64,000 bases of DNA from Chloroflexota bacterium (GTDB lineage: Bacteria; Chloroflexota; Dehalococcoidia; Bin125): assembly GCA_009838735.1 (NCBI GenBank), contig VXQZ01000014.1:62001-126000 (forward strand), in the 5' to 3' direction. Position 1 is the first letter of the stretch. Each line of letters begins with the position of its first letter. The position numbers were made by a program, and so were the translations under genes. Below are positions 8,321 through 17,473 of the stretch, piece by piece. The notes under the pieces were generated by a model. It saw only the letters and a program-made list of their open reading frames with translations. It made no database searches and was not told the DNA's origin.

Positions 8321-11300
8321 GAGAGCGCCTCGAACTTGGCGACGACCACTTCGCGGTAGTGCTCGGGCACGGCGTCGAGTGTGAAGTCAGTGAAGATGAA
8401 GCGCAGTTCGTCGACATCGAGTCCGTAACCCTGCGCGACGAGCGCGTCAATCTCGGCCCGCATGTCGTCGCGGTCTGAGTCACTCAGTGGGCCATAATCC
8501 ACACCCGCCTCGGCGGCGAAGTCGGCGAATCGATCATCAACGCAGGAGAGCCGCGCGGCAAGGTGTCCGATGCGCTGCCAATCGGTGTATTCCTGTTTGG
8601 GGAAATGAAGCATGTTGACGATGAAGAACACCACGTTTGTCTCAACGTACCTTCTCGCGATCCAGTCGAATGGCAAGCTGTTCATTATGCCTATGTGGGC
8701 TGCAGCGCGACTAGGTCGCCACAGAACGCTGTTAACGTAGTACGGGGTTGCATGAGTCAATGGCGTGCGCGGCGGCACCAAACACGCAATGATGGTCCGC
8801 GAGTTTGTTCGCGACGCAACTGCCCGATAGGCGATGCGTGCCTTTTGAATGGGATGCGCATTGGGGGTGTTGAGCATCTCCGCCGGAAACACGTCACGGA
8901 ACGCCCTGCTGCCTTGCGCTCGGCTGTGGACGAATTTGAGCAAAGCCTTCCAGTCGGCATATCCGGCAGGATCGCGGCCATGGGGGTCGTACTGATCGAA
9001 GGAGCGCCCCTTCCAGACGGGAACCCTGCCTGATCCTGGAGGGTTTGAGTACAGCTTCTTGTGATTGGTTTCATTCATATCGCCTTGAAGCGGCACGGGG
9101 CTCGTTGCCTCTGCAGTTTCTACTGCTACGGGGTATTGAAGCCCATCGAATCTGACTCCTTGCTGGAGCTTGGCGAGGATATCGACGTGGTGCTGTGTGG
9201 CGACCAACGGTACCTCGTAACTCGGTTCGGGCACGCCACTATCGCCGATCAAGGTGGTGCTGTCGGCAAGTTGGCGCATCGAGATATCAACCGGCTCACC
9301 GTCGGCCGCTTCAAGGAAATCCGAAAGGCTGCGCGACGGGCCGGAGACGCTGACCGAGCCCTCGACCGGCACACCAACTTCCGCGGTCAGCAGAGCGACC
9401 GTGTAACGCGGCTCCATATCGAACGCCCAACGCCCGTCGTTTAGCAACTGATCGACTCGCGTCGGACGCGACGTCATGAACAACCACTGGCGGAACCCAC
9501 GGCTACCGTCATTGAGGAATGCGACGCGCGGCAGCACAACGCCAATCTGTCCACGTGGGCGCGTCAACGATGCGTAGCGCTCGCAGAAGAGCTTGTACAG
9601 GTCTGTATGCCCTGATCCCTGCATGGAATAGCCGTTAGCAGGCTTGAAAAAGCTCCTTTGCAAGTCATCACGCTCTCGTTCATTCGCGACTTGTTCTTGA
9701 AGCTGGGGATAGCTCGCGAAGAGTTGCTCAATTCGTGCGTCGCGGTCTTTGATATTGCGTATACCCCGTACGCCGGGATCGTGCAGTGCTACAAACTTGG
9801 GGAGCTCGAACATCACCTTCTTCCACGGAGGATTGCCGACGACCACGTCGAAACCCGGCCGGTCCCGATGGAAGATGCTGGGAAACTCCAGCGGCCAATG
9901 GAAAAACCTGTGATCGTCCGCGTAACCGCGCGAGCCGTCGACCAGGCCCTGTTCTCGAGCTTTGAGTGCCTTCTCCTCCAACACCAAGATCGGGTCGACC
10001 ATCCGTGCCTTCTCCAGGCCCAGTGGCTCGGCCGCCCACAAGTCGAAGACCGTGCGCAGACAGGAGGTAATCTCCGAGAGCTCGGCCGCGACCTCCCGCG
10101 AGCGCCGCACGTCGTCGGGCGTCTGGTCGAGAATGCTCGCCAGCTCATGGTGCTTGGCCGCCGCCGCGTCCATCGCCTCGCGCACCGGGTCGCTGAACAT
10201 GAAGCCCTGGCTCGCGTCGTCATCGCGCTCGACGACTGACGCGTCGGCGACGCCGATCAACGAGTTGCCGCACTTGAGGTTGCCGTCCAGCCAGGACAAA
10301 GCCAGACCCGGCACGAATGACGCCAGCCACAGCGTGATGTTCGCGACCTCCACCGCCATGGGCGAGATGTCAACGCCGTAAATGCAGCGCTTGAGGATCA
10401 GGCGGCGCATCAGGTCGCCATCCTCCGGCGGCCGAACGCCGGGCAGATCGTCGCGGCGCAGTTCTTCGAGTTGCACCTTGATTCCCGGGAACCCATCGAC
10501 CTCAGCCAGGAATCTGGCGTACCGATCAGCCATGACATCAAGCGCGACAGTGAGGAAGTGAGCGCTGCCCATCGCCGGGTCAAGCACGGAGAAGTCGAAC
10601 AGCATCCGCGCGGCTGCGTCGGGATCGCGCTTCAGTGTGCCGCGCACTGCTTCCAAGTGATCGTCAAGCGCCGGCTCCAGGGAGTGCTTGAGCAGGTGTC
10701 GGACAAACTCGTGCCGCGTGTAGAAGACGCCTCCCGCCTTGCGGTCGCCTTTCTCTGACTGGTAGAACAGGTCGCGTCGGGTGACTTCCGACTCCTCTCC
10801 AACTCTGGCCGGGCGAAACACCTTGCGCTTCTTGTCGTAGATCAGGTCTTCGGGCGCGCTCGACAGCTTCATGGAAAGCAGCGCTTCATAGATCGCGCCC
10901 AGGTGGCCAACCTGCAGACCCGCGTAGTCGAGTCCCGGAGCGTCAGCGCGATCGGTGTCATAGGCGATGGCGTCCAGCGCCGGCGCCAGCTTCGCGTTCG
11001 TGACTGAGGCCTGTTCGAGCAACTCGCTGCCGGGGAAACCGTCCGCTGCGAACAACTGCCCGTTGTAGGCCGGAACGCCGGCATCGGCGTCGCCGGTGCG
11101 GATCATGCCGACCAGCGTGCGCAGGTCATCCCAGACGCGAGTAGAAGTGTTGTCGGCTGGTCCCGAGGCCACCGTCTCATGGCACTCCCGCGCCAGGCTG
11201 ATCGCGCTCCTCCGGCTGTAGACCGGCGAGTTGACGGGCAGAAAGCCGCGAGCCTCGACGTGCAGCAGGAACATGAACCGGAATACCAGGGTCAGCGCCG

Positions 11301-12330
11301 CCTCGCTGATGCGTTCCAGTTGCTCTGGCTCGGCGGGGTCGACGCCTTCGGACTCGAGGAACTCGCCAAGCCCCTGCGCGATGGAAGGCAGAGCATCGCG
11401 AATCAGGCGATCCTCAAGTCCCTTGCGCAGCTCCACGCCGAAGTCGCGCGCCTTCCGCGCCCACTCCTCTAGCCAGCCTTCACTTTGAAGCGATTGCGGC
11501 GAGAGCAGGCCGAGGCAGTAGCGGCTGTCACGCGTCAGATCTCTCGCGTCGATCTCCAGGTACTGACCGCCAGCCGCACCCGACTCGGGTCGTCGCTGGA
11601 ACAGGCGGTATCGCCCGCCCGCTGCTAGCAAGCCCCAGTCGGCGCCGTACCGCTCGCAATCGTCGAGCAGCACGCCTTCCGGCAGCTTGCCGTCTCTGGT
11701 GAGCTGTCCAAACGACTCTGGATCACTCGAGGGATGGACGATCGCGATCGGCACCTCTGTGTCGTCGCGCAACAGGTAGCCGCGCCGCTGCTGCTCCGGC
11801 GAGTAGCCAAGCTTGCGGAACAGCGTCCGCCATTCGCGCGAATCGGCAGGAGTGATGTCGGCGATCGCCTCTTCCAGCTTCGGTTTGCTGGCTCGGAGTC
11901 GCTCCCGGACGAAGTGTGGCGTCAGCAGTTCCTTCACCCTGAGTCCTGGAATCGCGGCCTCTTCGAGCCGGATGAACTCGCGCGCCAGCGTCTGGCCGGC
12001 CTCATTGAAGTGCCTCCCAGCGGACTCCCGTAGTAGGTTCAGCACCGGCTCAAACGGAAGCTCGCGAATCGGCCGGTCATGGTGCGGACCGCAGACGCGG
12101 ACCTTCGAGCCGCCGGACGAGGGCGACAACAGGACCAGTGGTTTGCCCGTCTGACCCTTCTGCTTGTTCCACGCGCGGCGCAGCGCTGTATCCGTGCCAG
12201 CCTCCCGCCAGAGCAAGTCAAACCCGGTGGTAGACCAGGTCAATACTCCGGCGTCGTCGGCCGATGTCCGAGGCGTGCCCTCGCCGAGCTCAGAGGTCAG
12301 GCGATCCAAGAGCGATTGAGAGGTTGTCAC
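8317..12330 (-). CDS. Large N6-adenine DNA methyltransferase (PglX/DrmMI/type IIG-like)
   Basis: A 1337-residue protein with the gamma-class N6-adenine methyltransferase motifs: motif I DPAMGSAHF near residue 585 (SAM binding), the MAVEVANITLWL helix with KCGNSLIG, and the catalytic motif IV NPPW near residue 834 preceded by FDVVVG. The length, long N-terminal helical region and C-terminal target-recognition-like half match COG1002-type enzymes (PglX of BREX, DrmMI of DISARM, type IIG enzymes). No PD-(D/E)XK motif is evident in the N-terminal part, so it may methylate only. It starts at a GTG with AGGAGA about 10 nt upstream. It overlaps the helicase gene by 4 nt, so the two form one operon. 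Likely role: self-marking of host DNA, with the helicase/PLD partner attacking unmarked DNA (inference). Confidence 0.93.
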   Translation of the reverse strand: MTTSQSLLDRLTSELGEGTPRTSADDAGVLTWSTTGFDLLWREAGTDTALRRAWNKQKGQTGKPLVLLSPSSGGSKVRVCGPHHDRPIRELPFEPVLNLLRESAGRHFNEAGQTLAREFIRLEEAAIPGLRVKELLTPHFVRERLRASKPKLEEAIADITPADSREWRTLFRKLGYSPEQQRRGYLLRDDTEVPIAIVHPSSDPESFGQLTRDGKLPEGVLLDDCERYGADWGLLAAGGRYRLFQRRPESGAAGGQYLEIDARDLTRDSRYCLGLLSPQSLQSEGWLEEWARKARDFGVELRKGLEDRLIRDALPSIAQGLGEFLESEGVDPAEPEQLERISEAALTLVFRFMFLLHVEARGFLPVNSPVYSRRSAISLARECHETVASGPADNTSTRVWDDLRTLVGMIRTGDADAGVPAYNGQLFAADGFPGSELLEQASVTNAKLAPALDAIAYDTDRADAPGLDYAGLQVGHLGAIYEALLSMKLSSAPEDLIYDKKRKVFRPARVGEESEVTRRDLFYQSEKGDRKAGGVFYTRHEFVRHLLKHSLEPALDDHLEAVRGTLKRDPDAAARMLFDFSVLDPAMGSAHFLTVALDVMADRYARFLAEVDGFPGIKVQLEELRRDDLPGVRPPEDGDLMRRLILKRCIYGVDISPMAVEVANITLWLASFVPGLALSWLDGNLKCGNSLIGVADASVVERDDDASQGFMFSDPVREAMDAAAAKHHELASILDQTPDDVRRSREVAAELSEITSCLRTVFDLWAAEPLGLEKARMVDPILVLEEKALKAREQGLVDGSRGYADDHRFFHWPLEFPSIFHRDRPGFDVVVGNPPWKKVMFELPKFVALHDPGVRGIRNIKDRDARIEQLFASYPQLQEQVANERERDDLQRSFFKPANGYSMQGSGHTDLYKLFCERYASLTRPRGQIGVVLPRVAFLNDGSRGFRQWLFMTSRPTRVDQLLNDGRWAFDMEPRYTVALLTAEVGVPVEGSVSVSGPSRSLSDFLEAADGEPVDISMRQLADSTTLIGDSGVPEPSYEVPLVATQHHVDILAKLQQGVRFDGLQYPVAVETAEATSPVPLQGDMNETNHKKLYSNPPGSGRVPVWKGRSFDQYDPHGRDPAGYADWKALLKFVHSRAQGSRAFRDVFPAEMLNTPNAHPIQKARIAYRAVASRTNSRTIIACLVPPRTPLTHATPYYVNSVLWRPSRAAAHIGIMNSLPFDWIARRYVETNVVFFIVNMLHFPKQEYTDWQRIGHLAARLSCVDDRFADFAAEAGVDYGPLSDSDRDDMRAEIDALVAQGYGLDVDELRFIFTDFTLDAVPEHYREVVVAKFEALS

Positions 12331-12659
12331 TGTCGAAGAGTCTCCTGTAGGGGTGAGAGGCAGGTTCGAACTCGCCCATGAAGGATACGAGCACCTGCCA
12401 CAGCAGCCCGTTCATCATGAAGGAGAAGGTTGGGGGTCTCCTTGTTCGGCACCCCGGTGCGTAAGAGCTGCCCTAACGCCAGCTATCGCGATGTCCGCTC
12501 TGCAGCTCTCTCCGCAACAGCACCGTCAGGTCGCGCGCGAGTTGCGACGCTTGGAGGCCTACCTCCGCCCGACCGCGAACAGCCGGCGTCAGATGCGCCG
12601 TCGCCGGTCCTGGTGGTTGACAAGCGCGCCCGATCGGACCAACATTCCAGTAAGACTCA
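12331..12659. other. Intergenic stretch between the methyltransferase and the toxin-antitoxin pair
   Basis: About 330 bases separating two divergent transcription units, so promoters for both should lie here; I see no clear -35/-10 pair. A plus-strand frame from an ATG at 12491 opens with a plausible helical start (LSPQQHRQVARELRRLEAYL) but then becomes Arg-rich and runs across the antitoxin start, so it is at best a gene remnant. Confidence 0.35.
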
Positions 12660-12935
12660 GTGACATCGGACAACTTCGTGCCGCGAACCACCAAGACGAT
12701 TACCGTGTCTCTTCAGCCGGAGATGTCAGATCGTGTCGACGACGCCAGGCGACGGCAAGGGCGGTCTCGGAGTGAGTTCGTGAGGGAAGCATTGGACCGC
12801 TACCTCGTGGAGTGTGAGTGGGGAGAACTGGTCCAATATGGAGAGAAGCAGGCCCGAGAGCAGGGAATCGGTCCTGAGGATGTAGCGAGGTTGGTGGAAG
12901 AATATCGGGTCGAGGCGCAGTCTTCGCAAGCATGA
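12660..12935 (+). CDS. Ribbon-helix-helix (CopG-type) antitoxin
   Basis: A 91-residue protein whose first half is a ribbon-helix-helix fold: a KTITVSLQPEM strand followed by two helices with the RSRSEFVREAL pattern. Such proteins bind operator DNA as dimers and repress their own operon while neutralising a toxin. It starts with GTG. Its last codons overlap the start of the PIN gene by 4 nt (ATGA), the usual arrangement for an antitoxin-toxin pair. The C-terminal acidic helix is the likely toxin-binding part. Together they form a type II toxin-antitoxin locus inside the island, probably a stabiliser of the mobile region. Confidence 0.85.
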   Translation: MTSDNFVPRTTKTITVSLQPEMSDRVDDARRRQGRSRSEFVREALDRYLVECEWGELVQYGEKQAREQGIGPEDVARLVEEYRVEAQSSQA

Positions 12936-13339
12936 GAGTCGTTCTTGACACGAATGTCATCATCTCCGGCTTGAACTTCCCCGGCAACGAGCGCCGCGTG
13001 CTAGAACTAGCGCGTCGCGGACGGTTTGAGCTGTACCTCTCGCCTTTCATCTTGGCTGAGGTCGCTGGCGTTCTGGAGCGCAAGTTCGGGTGGAGTCGCG
13101 AGCGGTCGTCGCAAGCCTTGCGAGCACTCGAAGACGCGGCGACAGTCCTTCAGCCATCGGGCACGATCACAGTGATCGACGGCGATCATCCGGACAATCG
13201 CATCTTGGAGTGCGCAGTCGAGATTTCAGCGGACTATCTGGTCACTGGTGATCGTCAGCATCTCCTGCCGCTTGAGGAGTACGAAGGCGTGGAAATCCTG
13301 AGAGCGCCCAGCTTCCTGTCGATCTTGGAGATGCGTTAG
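12932..13339 (+). CDS. PIN-domain toxin (COG1569/TIGR00305 type)
   Basis: A 135-residue PIN-domain protein. The acidic catalytic residues are present: VLDTNV (Asp6), the Glu of LAEVAGVLE, and the Asp residues of DHPDNRILE and YLVTGDRQHLL. The pattern after TGDRQHL is that of the 'putative toxin-antitoxin system toxin component, PIN family'. PIN toxins are Mg-dependent ribonucleases that cleave tRNA or rRNA. Translationally coupled to the ribbon-helix-helix antitoxin by an ATGA overlap. Confidence 0.88.
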   Translation: MRVVLDTNVIISGLNFPGNERRVLELARRGRFELYLSPFILAEVAGVLERKFGWSRERSSQALRALEDAATVLQPSGTITVIDGDHPDNRILECAVEISADYLVTGDRQHLLPLEEYEGVEILRAPSFLSILEMR

Positions 13340-13544
13340 CGGTCGTCGAGGTCAACGTCCGGGCGCTGGACCGCTCACGAGTGGTTGTCAACTCTTGCAG
13401 GAGATGTCTCGTATGCGCCATATGATGCGCCTCACTCTCGCTAAGATGTTTCGAACATATATCTGGGCCAGCACGAGAAGAATCTCGTAGCCACACCTCG
13501 AAGTCGAGCGGACGAACACGACAAAGAGATTGAGGGGACCATCA

Positions 13545-15266
13545 ATGGAAACCAGCACTGTTCGAACCCCGGTCGCGCTCTATGCGCGAGTCTCCAGCGA
13601 GCGGCAGGATGTCGATCTCTCCGTCGCTGCACAGCTTCGCGCCCTGCGCGACTTCGCAGACCGGCACGGCTACGTCGTCGCCCGCGAGTACATCGACGAA
13701 GCCGAGAGCGGTCGAGTGGCCGACCGGCCGCAATTCCGGAAGATGCTAGACGAGGCCTCCGAAGCCAACGCGCCCTTCCAAGAAATCTTGGTGTGGAAGT
13801 TCTCGCGCTTCACCCGCAAGCGCGAGCACGCGGTCGCCTTCAAGTCGATGCTGAGGCGGCGAGGCATCCGAGTCACTTCCATCACCGAGCACGCAGACGA
13901 CTCTCCCACGGGGAGGTTGATGGAGGCGATCATCGAGAGCGTGGACGAGTTCTACTCGGAGAACCTCGCCCAGGAGGTCCGCCGCGGGATGCGCGAGGCC
14001 GCTTCCCGGGGGTTCTTCATGGCGCCGGTCGCGCCCTTCGGATACCGGCGCGTGAAGGTCCAGGACGGCGCCAAGGAGAGACCCAAACTGGAAATCGACG
14101 GAGCCGCCGCTCCGGTCGTGAAGGAGATCTTCGACAAAGCACTCCGAGGTCACGGCCTTAAGGACATTTGCCGCGACCTGAACGAACGCGGGATCACCAA
14201 CAGAGGCAGGCGCTGGCAGCGGGCGAGCCTTCACAAGCTCCTGGTCAACGAGGCGTACACCGGAACGGCAGTCTGGGGAAAGACCAATAGGGGAAAGAAG
14301 GCATCCGACCCAGTACGTGTCGAGGGAGCGTGGCCCGGCATCGTCTCGCGCGAACTGTTTGACGCCGTCGGTCAGGCAATGCGTGAGCGGGCCCCCGCGA
14401 TGCGACCGCCGGCGCGCGTGGGCAGCAAGTTCCTCTTGAGCGGATTGCTGCGCTGCGGAGCTTGCGGCAGTCCCTTCAGCATTCAGAGTGCGAGAAGCAG
14501 CAAGTTCGCCTACTACGTCTGCAGCAAGCTGATGCGCGAGGGCGCCGGCGCGTGCGAGTCGCGCTATCTCAACGCGCCCAGGGTCGAAGGCCTCGTGGTC
14601 GACAAGATCAAGGAGCGCATCCTCACCGACGAGACGATCACGGAGCTCGTGACCCTCGTCGCCGAAGAGGTCGATCAGGTGGCCGGTGAGTTGGGCGGCA
14701 AGCTCGAGGCGATCGAAGGCGAACTGGCGGACGTGCGAAAGCGGCTGTCCCGGCTCTACGAGGCGCTGGAGACCAGCGACCTGACAATGGAAGTGCTGTC
14801 GCCGCGCATCTACTCGATACGCCACCGTGAGGAACAGCTCATGGCCGCGCAAGAAGACCTGAGCCGCCAGCTTGAGAAGCGGCGCGTCGATCTGCCGAGC
14901 ACCGAGGAAATCAAGGCCTACGTAGCGGACTTCCGGGAGTTCCTCCAGCAGGGAACTTTCCCGGAGCGCAAGGCATTGATTCGCAACTTCGTCGAGGGAA
15001 TCGAGGTAGTCGGCGATCAGGCCACGCTGACCTACACGATTCCCATGCCGTCGGACGGCGCGACGAAGGAAGAAACGTCCGTTCTCTATTTCGCCAACTC
15101 TGGCCTACCAAACGGCACCATACTGCGAACTCCTTCGGACTGTTCAACTCTGGCGGCGCCTGCGCTGGTCAGGGGTGGTTCCCTGGTGGCGGGGACGAGT
15201 GGGACGCACCAGCGCTTGGCCGACCGCGACTCGCTTCGACTCAGACCGGCTGGAATGACAGTCTGA
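13545..15266 (+). CDS. Large serine recombinase / integrase of the island
   Basis: A 573-residue protein starting at an ATG with AGGGGA about 6 nt upstream. An N-terminal resolvase domain has the YARVS motif with catalytic Ser17 and downstream arginines (KFSRFTRKREHA). A Recombinase domain follows (GFFMAPVAPFGYRR to INRGRRW-like residues), then a zinc ribbon (LRCGACG with YYVCSKLMREGAGAC) and a coiled coil near residues 380-450. These enzymes insert and excise islands, prophages and transposon-like elements at short att sites. It is the last gene of the accessory region, facing plsY, so it probably marks the right edge. The last 50 or so residues (after TIPMPSDG) are not typical of the family and may be read from the DNA flanking the integration site. 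A short dyad-like segment lies upstream around 13445-13460. Confidence 0.93.
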   Translation: METSTVRTPVALYARVSSERQDVDLSVAAQLRALRDFADRHGYVVAREYIDEAESGRVADRPQFRKMLDEASEANAPFQEILVWKFSRFTRKREHAVAFKSMLRRRGIRVTSITEHADDSPTGRLMEAIIESVDEFYSENLAQEVRRGMREAASRGFFMAPVAPFGYRRVKVQDGAKERPKLEIDGAAAPVVKEIFDKALRGHGLKDICRDLNERGITNRGRRWQRASLHKLLVNEAYTGTAVWGKTNRGKKASDPVRVEGAWPGIVSRELFDAVGQAMRERAPAMRPPARVGSKFLLSGLLRCGACGSPFSIQSARSSKFAYYVCSKLMREGAGACESRYLNAPRVEGLVVDKIKERILTDETITELVTLVAEEVDQVAGELGGKLEAIEGELADVRKRLSRLYEALETSDLTMEVLSPRIYSIRHREEQLMAAQEDLSRQLEKRRVDLPSTEEIKAYVADFREFLQQGTFPERKALIRNFVEGIEVVGDQATLTYTIPMPSDGATKEETSVLYFANSGLPNGTILRTPSDCSTLAAPALVRGGSLVAGTSGTHQRLADRDSLRLRPAGMTV

Positions 15267-15285
15267 TCCAACAGATCTCCGCCGG

Positions 15286-15969
15286 CTATTCCGATTGCGT
15301 CGCGGAATTCGCCGCGTCCGAATGCCGCTCGGGCTGAGTTCGAGGCTCTGCGGCATCGAGCCGGCGGCGGACGATCATACTTCTGACTAGCACCAATCCC
15401 GCCATGATCGTCACTCCCCCGACCAGTTCGATCTCGCTGCCGGGGGAGACGAGGGGTTCGATATCGAACGCGAGACCCAGGCCCAGCATGAGCAGATATC
15501 CGGTGCAGATGCCCCAGGCAGATCGAAGCCGGTGGTGACGCAACAGGAGGACCGTACCAACGCCAACGACGGCTGCCAACGCTGTCAGGACCGGGACCAG
15601 CGCCAGACTCACTCCGATGAGAGGCGTCATCCCGTCGCCGCCCTTGAAAGACGAGAAGACCGACGCCCAGTGTCCGATGATGGCGGCCGCTCCGGCGACC
15701 AGGGTCAAGGGAGCATCAACCCCCAACGCCCAGGCCACGGCGACAGCCGCAGTGCCCTTGCCGACGTCGCCGGCGAAGACGACCAATCCGCTGCGCCTGC
15801 CCACGTTCCAAAACACGTTGGCCGTTCCGCCCAGCGTGGTGCCTGTGCGGTAGATGTCGACGCCCTCGATCCGGCGGCTGACCAGTTGGGCAAAGGGAAG
15901 CGCGCCCAGCATGTAACCGATTACGCCGGAGGCGATCAGTAGCAACACGTCCTGTGGTCCGTCAAGCAT
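15286..15969 (-). CDS. plsY: Glycerol-3-phosphate acyltransferase PlsY-like, divergent
   Basis: A 227-residue membrane protein with five or more hydrophobic segments and the three PlsY signature regions: GALPFAQLVSR in loop 1 with GVDIYRTGTTLGGTANVF, the DVGKG block, and GHWASVFSSFKGGDGM in the third loop. PlsY transfers an acyl group from acyl-phosphate to sn-glycerol 3-phosphate at the inner face of the membrane, the first step of phospholipid synthesis. The third motif is GGDGMTPLIG where the family usually has GGKGVAT, and a GTTLGGTANVF replaces the usual SGNIGATNV, so this may be a paralogue with altered specificity. Starts at an ATG with AGGAAGAG upstream. It converges on the recombinase, 19 bases apart. 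Confidence 0.8.
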   Translation of the reverse strand: MLDGPQDVLLLIASGVIGYMLGALPFAQLVSRRIEGVDIYRTGTTLGGTANVFWNVGRRSGLVVFAGDVGKGTAAVAVAWALGVDAPLTLVAGAAAIIGHWASVFSSFKGGDGMTPLIGVSLALVPVLTALAAVVGVGTVLLLRHHRLRSAWGICTGYLLMLGLGLAFDIEPLVSPGSEIELVGGVTIMAGLVLVRSMIVRRRLDAAEPRTQPERHSDAANSATQSE

Positions 15970-16051
15970 GCCGCTCTTCCTGTCCCGCCGAGACTATGCG
16001 GCAACGCGGCGGCACGGGTCGAGGCTATACAACGACAGACAGGTTCGAGCG

Positions 16052-17473
16052 CTACTGCGGTTCTGGACCGGCAAGTGGCAGCTCGATGGTGACGGTCGCA
16101 CCCTGACCGAGCCCCTTGCTTGATGCGCTGACCCTGCCTCCGTGCGCCTCGACGATGGCGCGCGTAATCGCGAGCCCCAGGCCGGTGCCGGGGGCGCCAC
16201 GACTTCGAGCCTGGTCAGCGCGATAGAAGCGGTCGAATATGTGCGGCAGGTCCGAAGGGTCGATGCCGTTCCCGTCATCGACGATCGAGATGGACAGGAC
16301 GGCATCATCCTCGCTGCGGGCGCTGAGCCTGACATTCCCGCCAGGTTCGACACTATTGAAGGCGTTGCCAAGCAGGTTCCCCAGCGCCTGGCTCAACCGG
16401 CTGCGGTCGAGTTGGACGTTTGCCAGGTCGACCGCAATCTGAGGAGACAGCTGAACCTGTTGGGCCTGCGCTTGCGGCTGCCAGCGTTCCAGCTCCGCCG
16501 TCAGCAGATCCTCGACCGATGTCGGTTCGAGGTTGAGCCGGAGCTCGCCATGGTCCGTTTCAGCCAGCCAGTCGAGGTCGGTGACCAGACCGCGCAGCCG
16601 CTCGACCTCATGAATGATGTGGTCGGACGCGGCCTCGGGGGACTGCAGTCGATCGCGCAGCCCGGCCGCCTCGAGTTGGATCACACTGAGCGGCGTATTC
16701 AGCTCGTGCGACACGTCATTGACCAACCGGCGGCGGAGGTCGCGCTGTCTCTCCAGTGTCGAACTCATCTGATTGAACGCTTCGCTCATCTGGCCCAGCT
16801 CATCGGAGGTTGTGACCTCCAGTCTGGTCGTATCGCCCTGGGCAACGGCCTGTGTGGCTTCGGTCAATGCCTGTACCGGTGCCGTGATTCGCCGAGACAA
16901 CCAGACGGCGAGCAGGAACGCAAGGCCGACCGTGATCAAGCCGCCAACCAGGATGATGTAGATCAGCGTGCTCAGAAACCCATGCGACTCGCTCGACAGG
17001 AGCTCGTGGTTCACATCGACGTAGACGTGGCCGACGGCCTGGCCGGTAGTTGGCACGACCACCGGCTCACGATGCCCGTCCAGACTCGAGGCGCGGCTGC
17101 CAGGGGCCACCTGGTCAAAATTGTCCAGGACCACGCTCCCGTCGGCGTCAACGATGACGATTCGAATCGGGTCCTGGTGGAAGAGCTCGACGTGGTTCTC
17201 CTCACCAGTCTCTGACTGTTGTTCCGGACCGATCCCTGTGTAGGCGAAGCCGGCCTCGGCCAAGACGGCTCCAGAGTGTTGCCAGCCACCGGCGTCCTCG
17301 TAGGCGCGGCCCAGCCTCTGAGCCAATCTGCCCGCTTCGTCGTTGCCGATCTGATCGACGAACACATTCAGCCGAGACTCGCTCGCGAAGTAGGCGAGCA
17401 GGGAACTGACCAGAACGGTGAGGATAACCACGAGGATGGTGGCGGCCATGATCCGCTTGCGCAGTGACATCAT
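16052..17473 (-). CDS. Sensor histidine kinase of a two-component system
   Basis: A 473-residue kinase. Membrane segment near residues 9-29, an extracytoplasmic sensor region to about residue 163, a second membrane segment near 167-192, and a HAMP domain. The H box VSHELNTPLS has His256, and a C-terminal ATPase domain carries DDGNGIDPSDLPHIFDRFYR and GTGLGLAI. It senses an unknown envelope signal and phosphorylates its partner. The ATG overlaps the response-regulator stop by 4 nt, so both are made from one transcript. The phospho-switch pairing with the upstream regulator is inferred from this overlap. Confidence 0.95.
   Translation of the reverse strand: MMSLRKRIMAATILVVILTVLVSSLLAYFASESRLNVFVDQIGNDEAGRLAQRLGRAYEDAGGWQHSGAVLAEAGFAYTGIGPEQQSETGEENHVELFHQDPIRIVIVDADGSVVLDNFDQVAPGSRASSLDGHREPVVVPTTGQAVGHVYVDVNHELLSSESHGFLSTLIYIILVGGLITVGLAFLLAVWLSRRITAPVQALTEATQAVAQGDTTRLEVTTSDELGQMSEAFNQMSSTLERQRDLRRRLVNDVSHELNTPLSVIQLEAAGLRDRLQSPEAASDHIIHEVERLRGLVTDLDWLAETDHGELRLNLEPTSVEDLLTAELERWQPQAQAQQVQLSPQIAVDLANVQLDRSRLSQALGNLLGNAFNSVEPGGNVRLSARSEDDAVLSISIVDDGNGIDPSDLPHIFDRFYRADQARSRGAPGTGLGLAITRAIVEAHGGRVSASSKGLGQGATVTIELPLAGPEPQ

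Noticed and set aside
13746-14852. 368-codon open frame on the minus strand
   Set aside because: Shadow of the serine recombinase.
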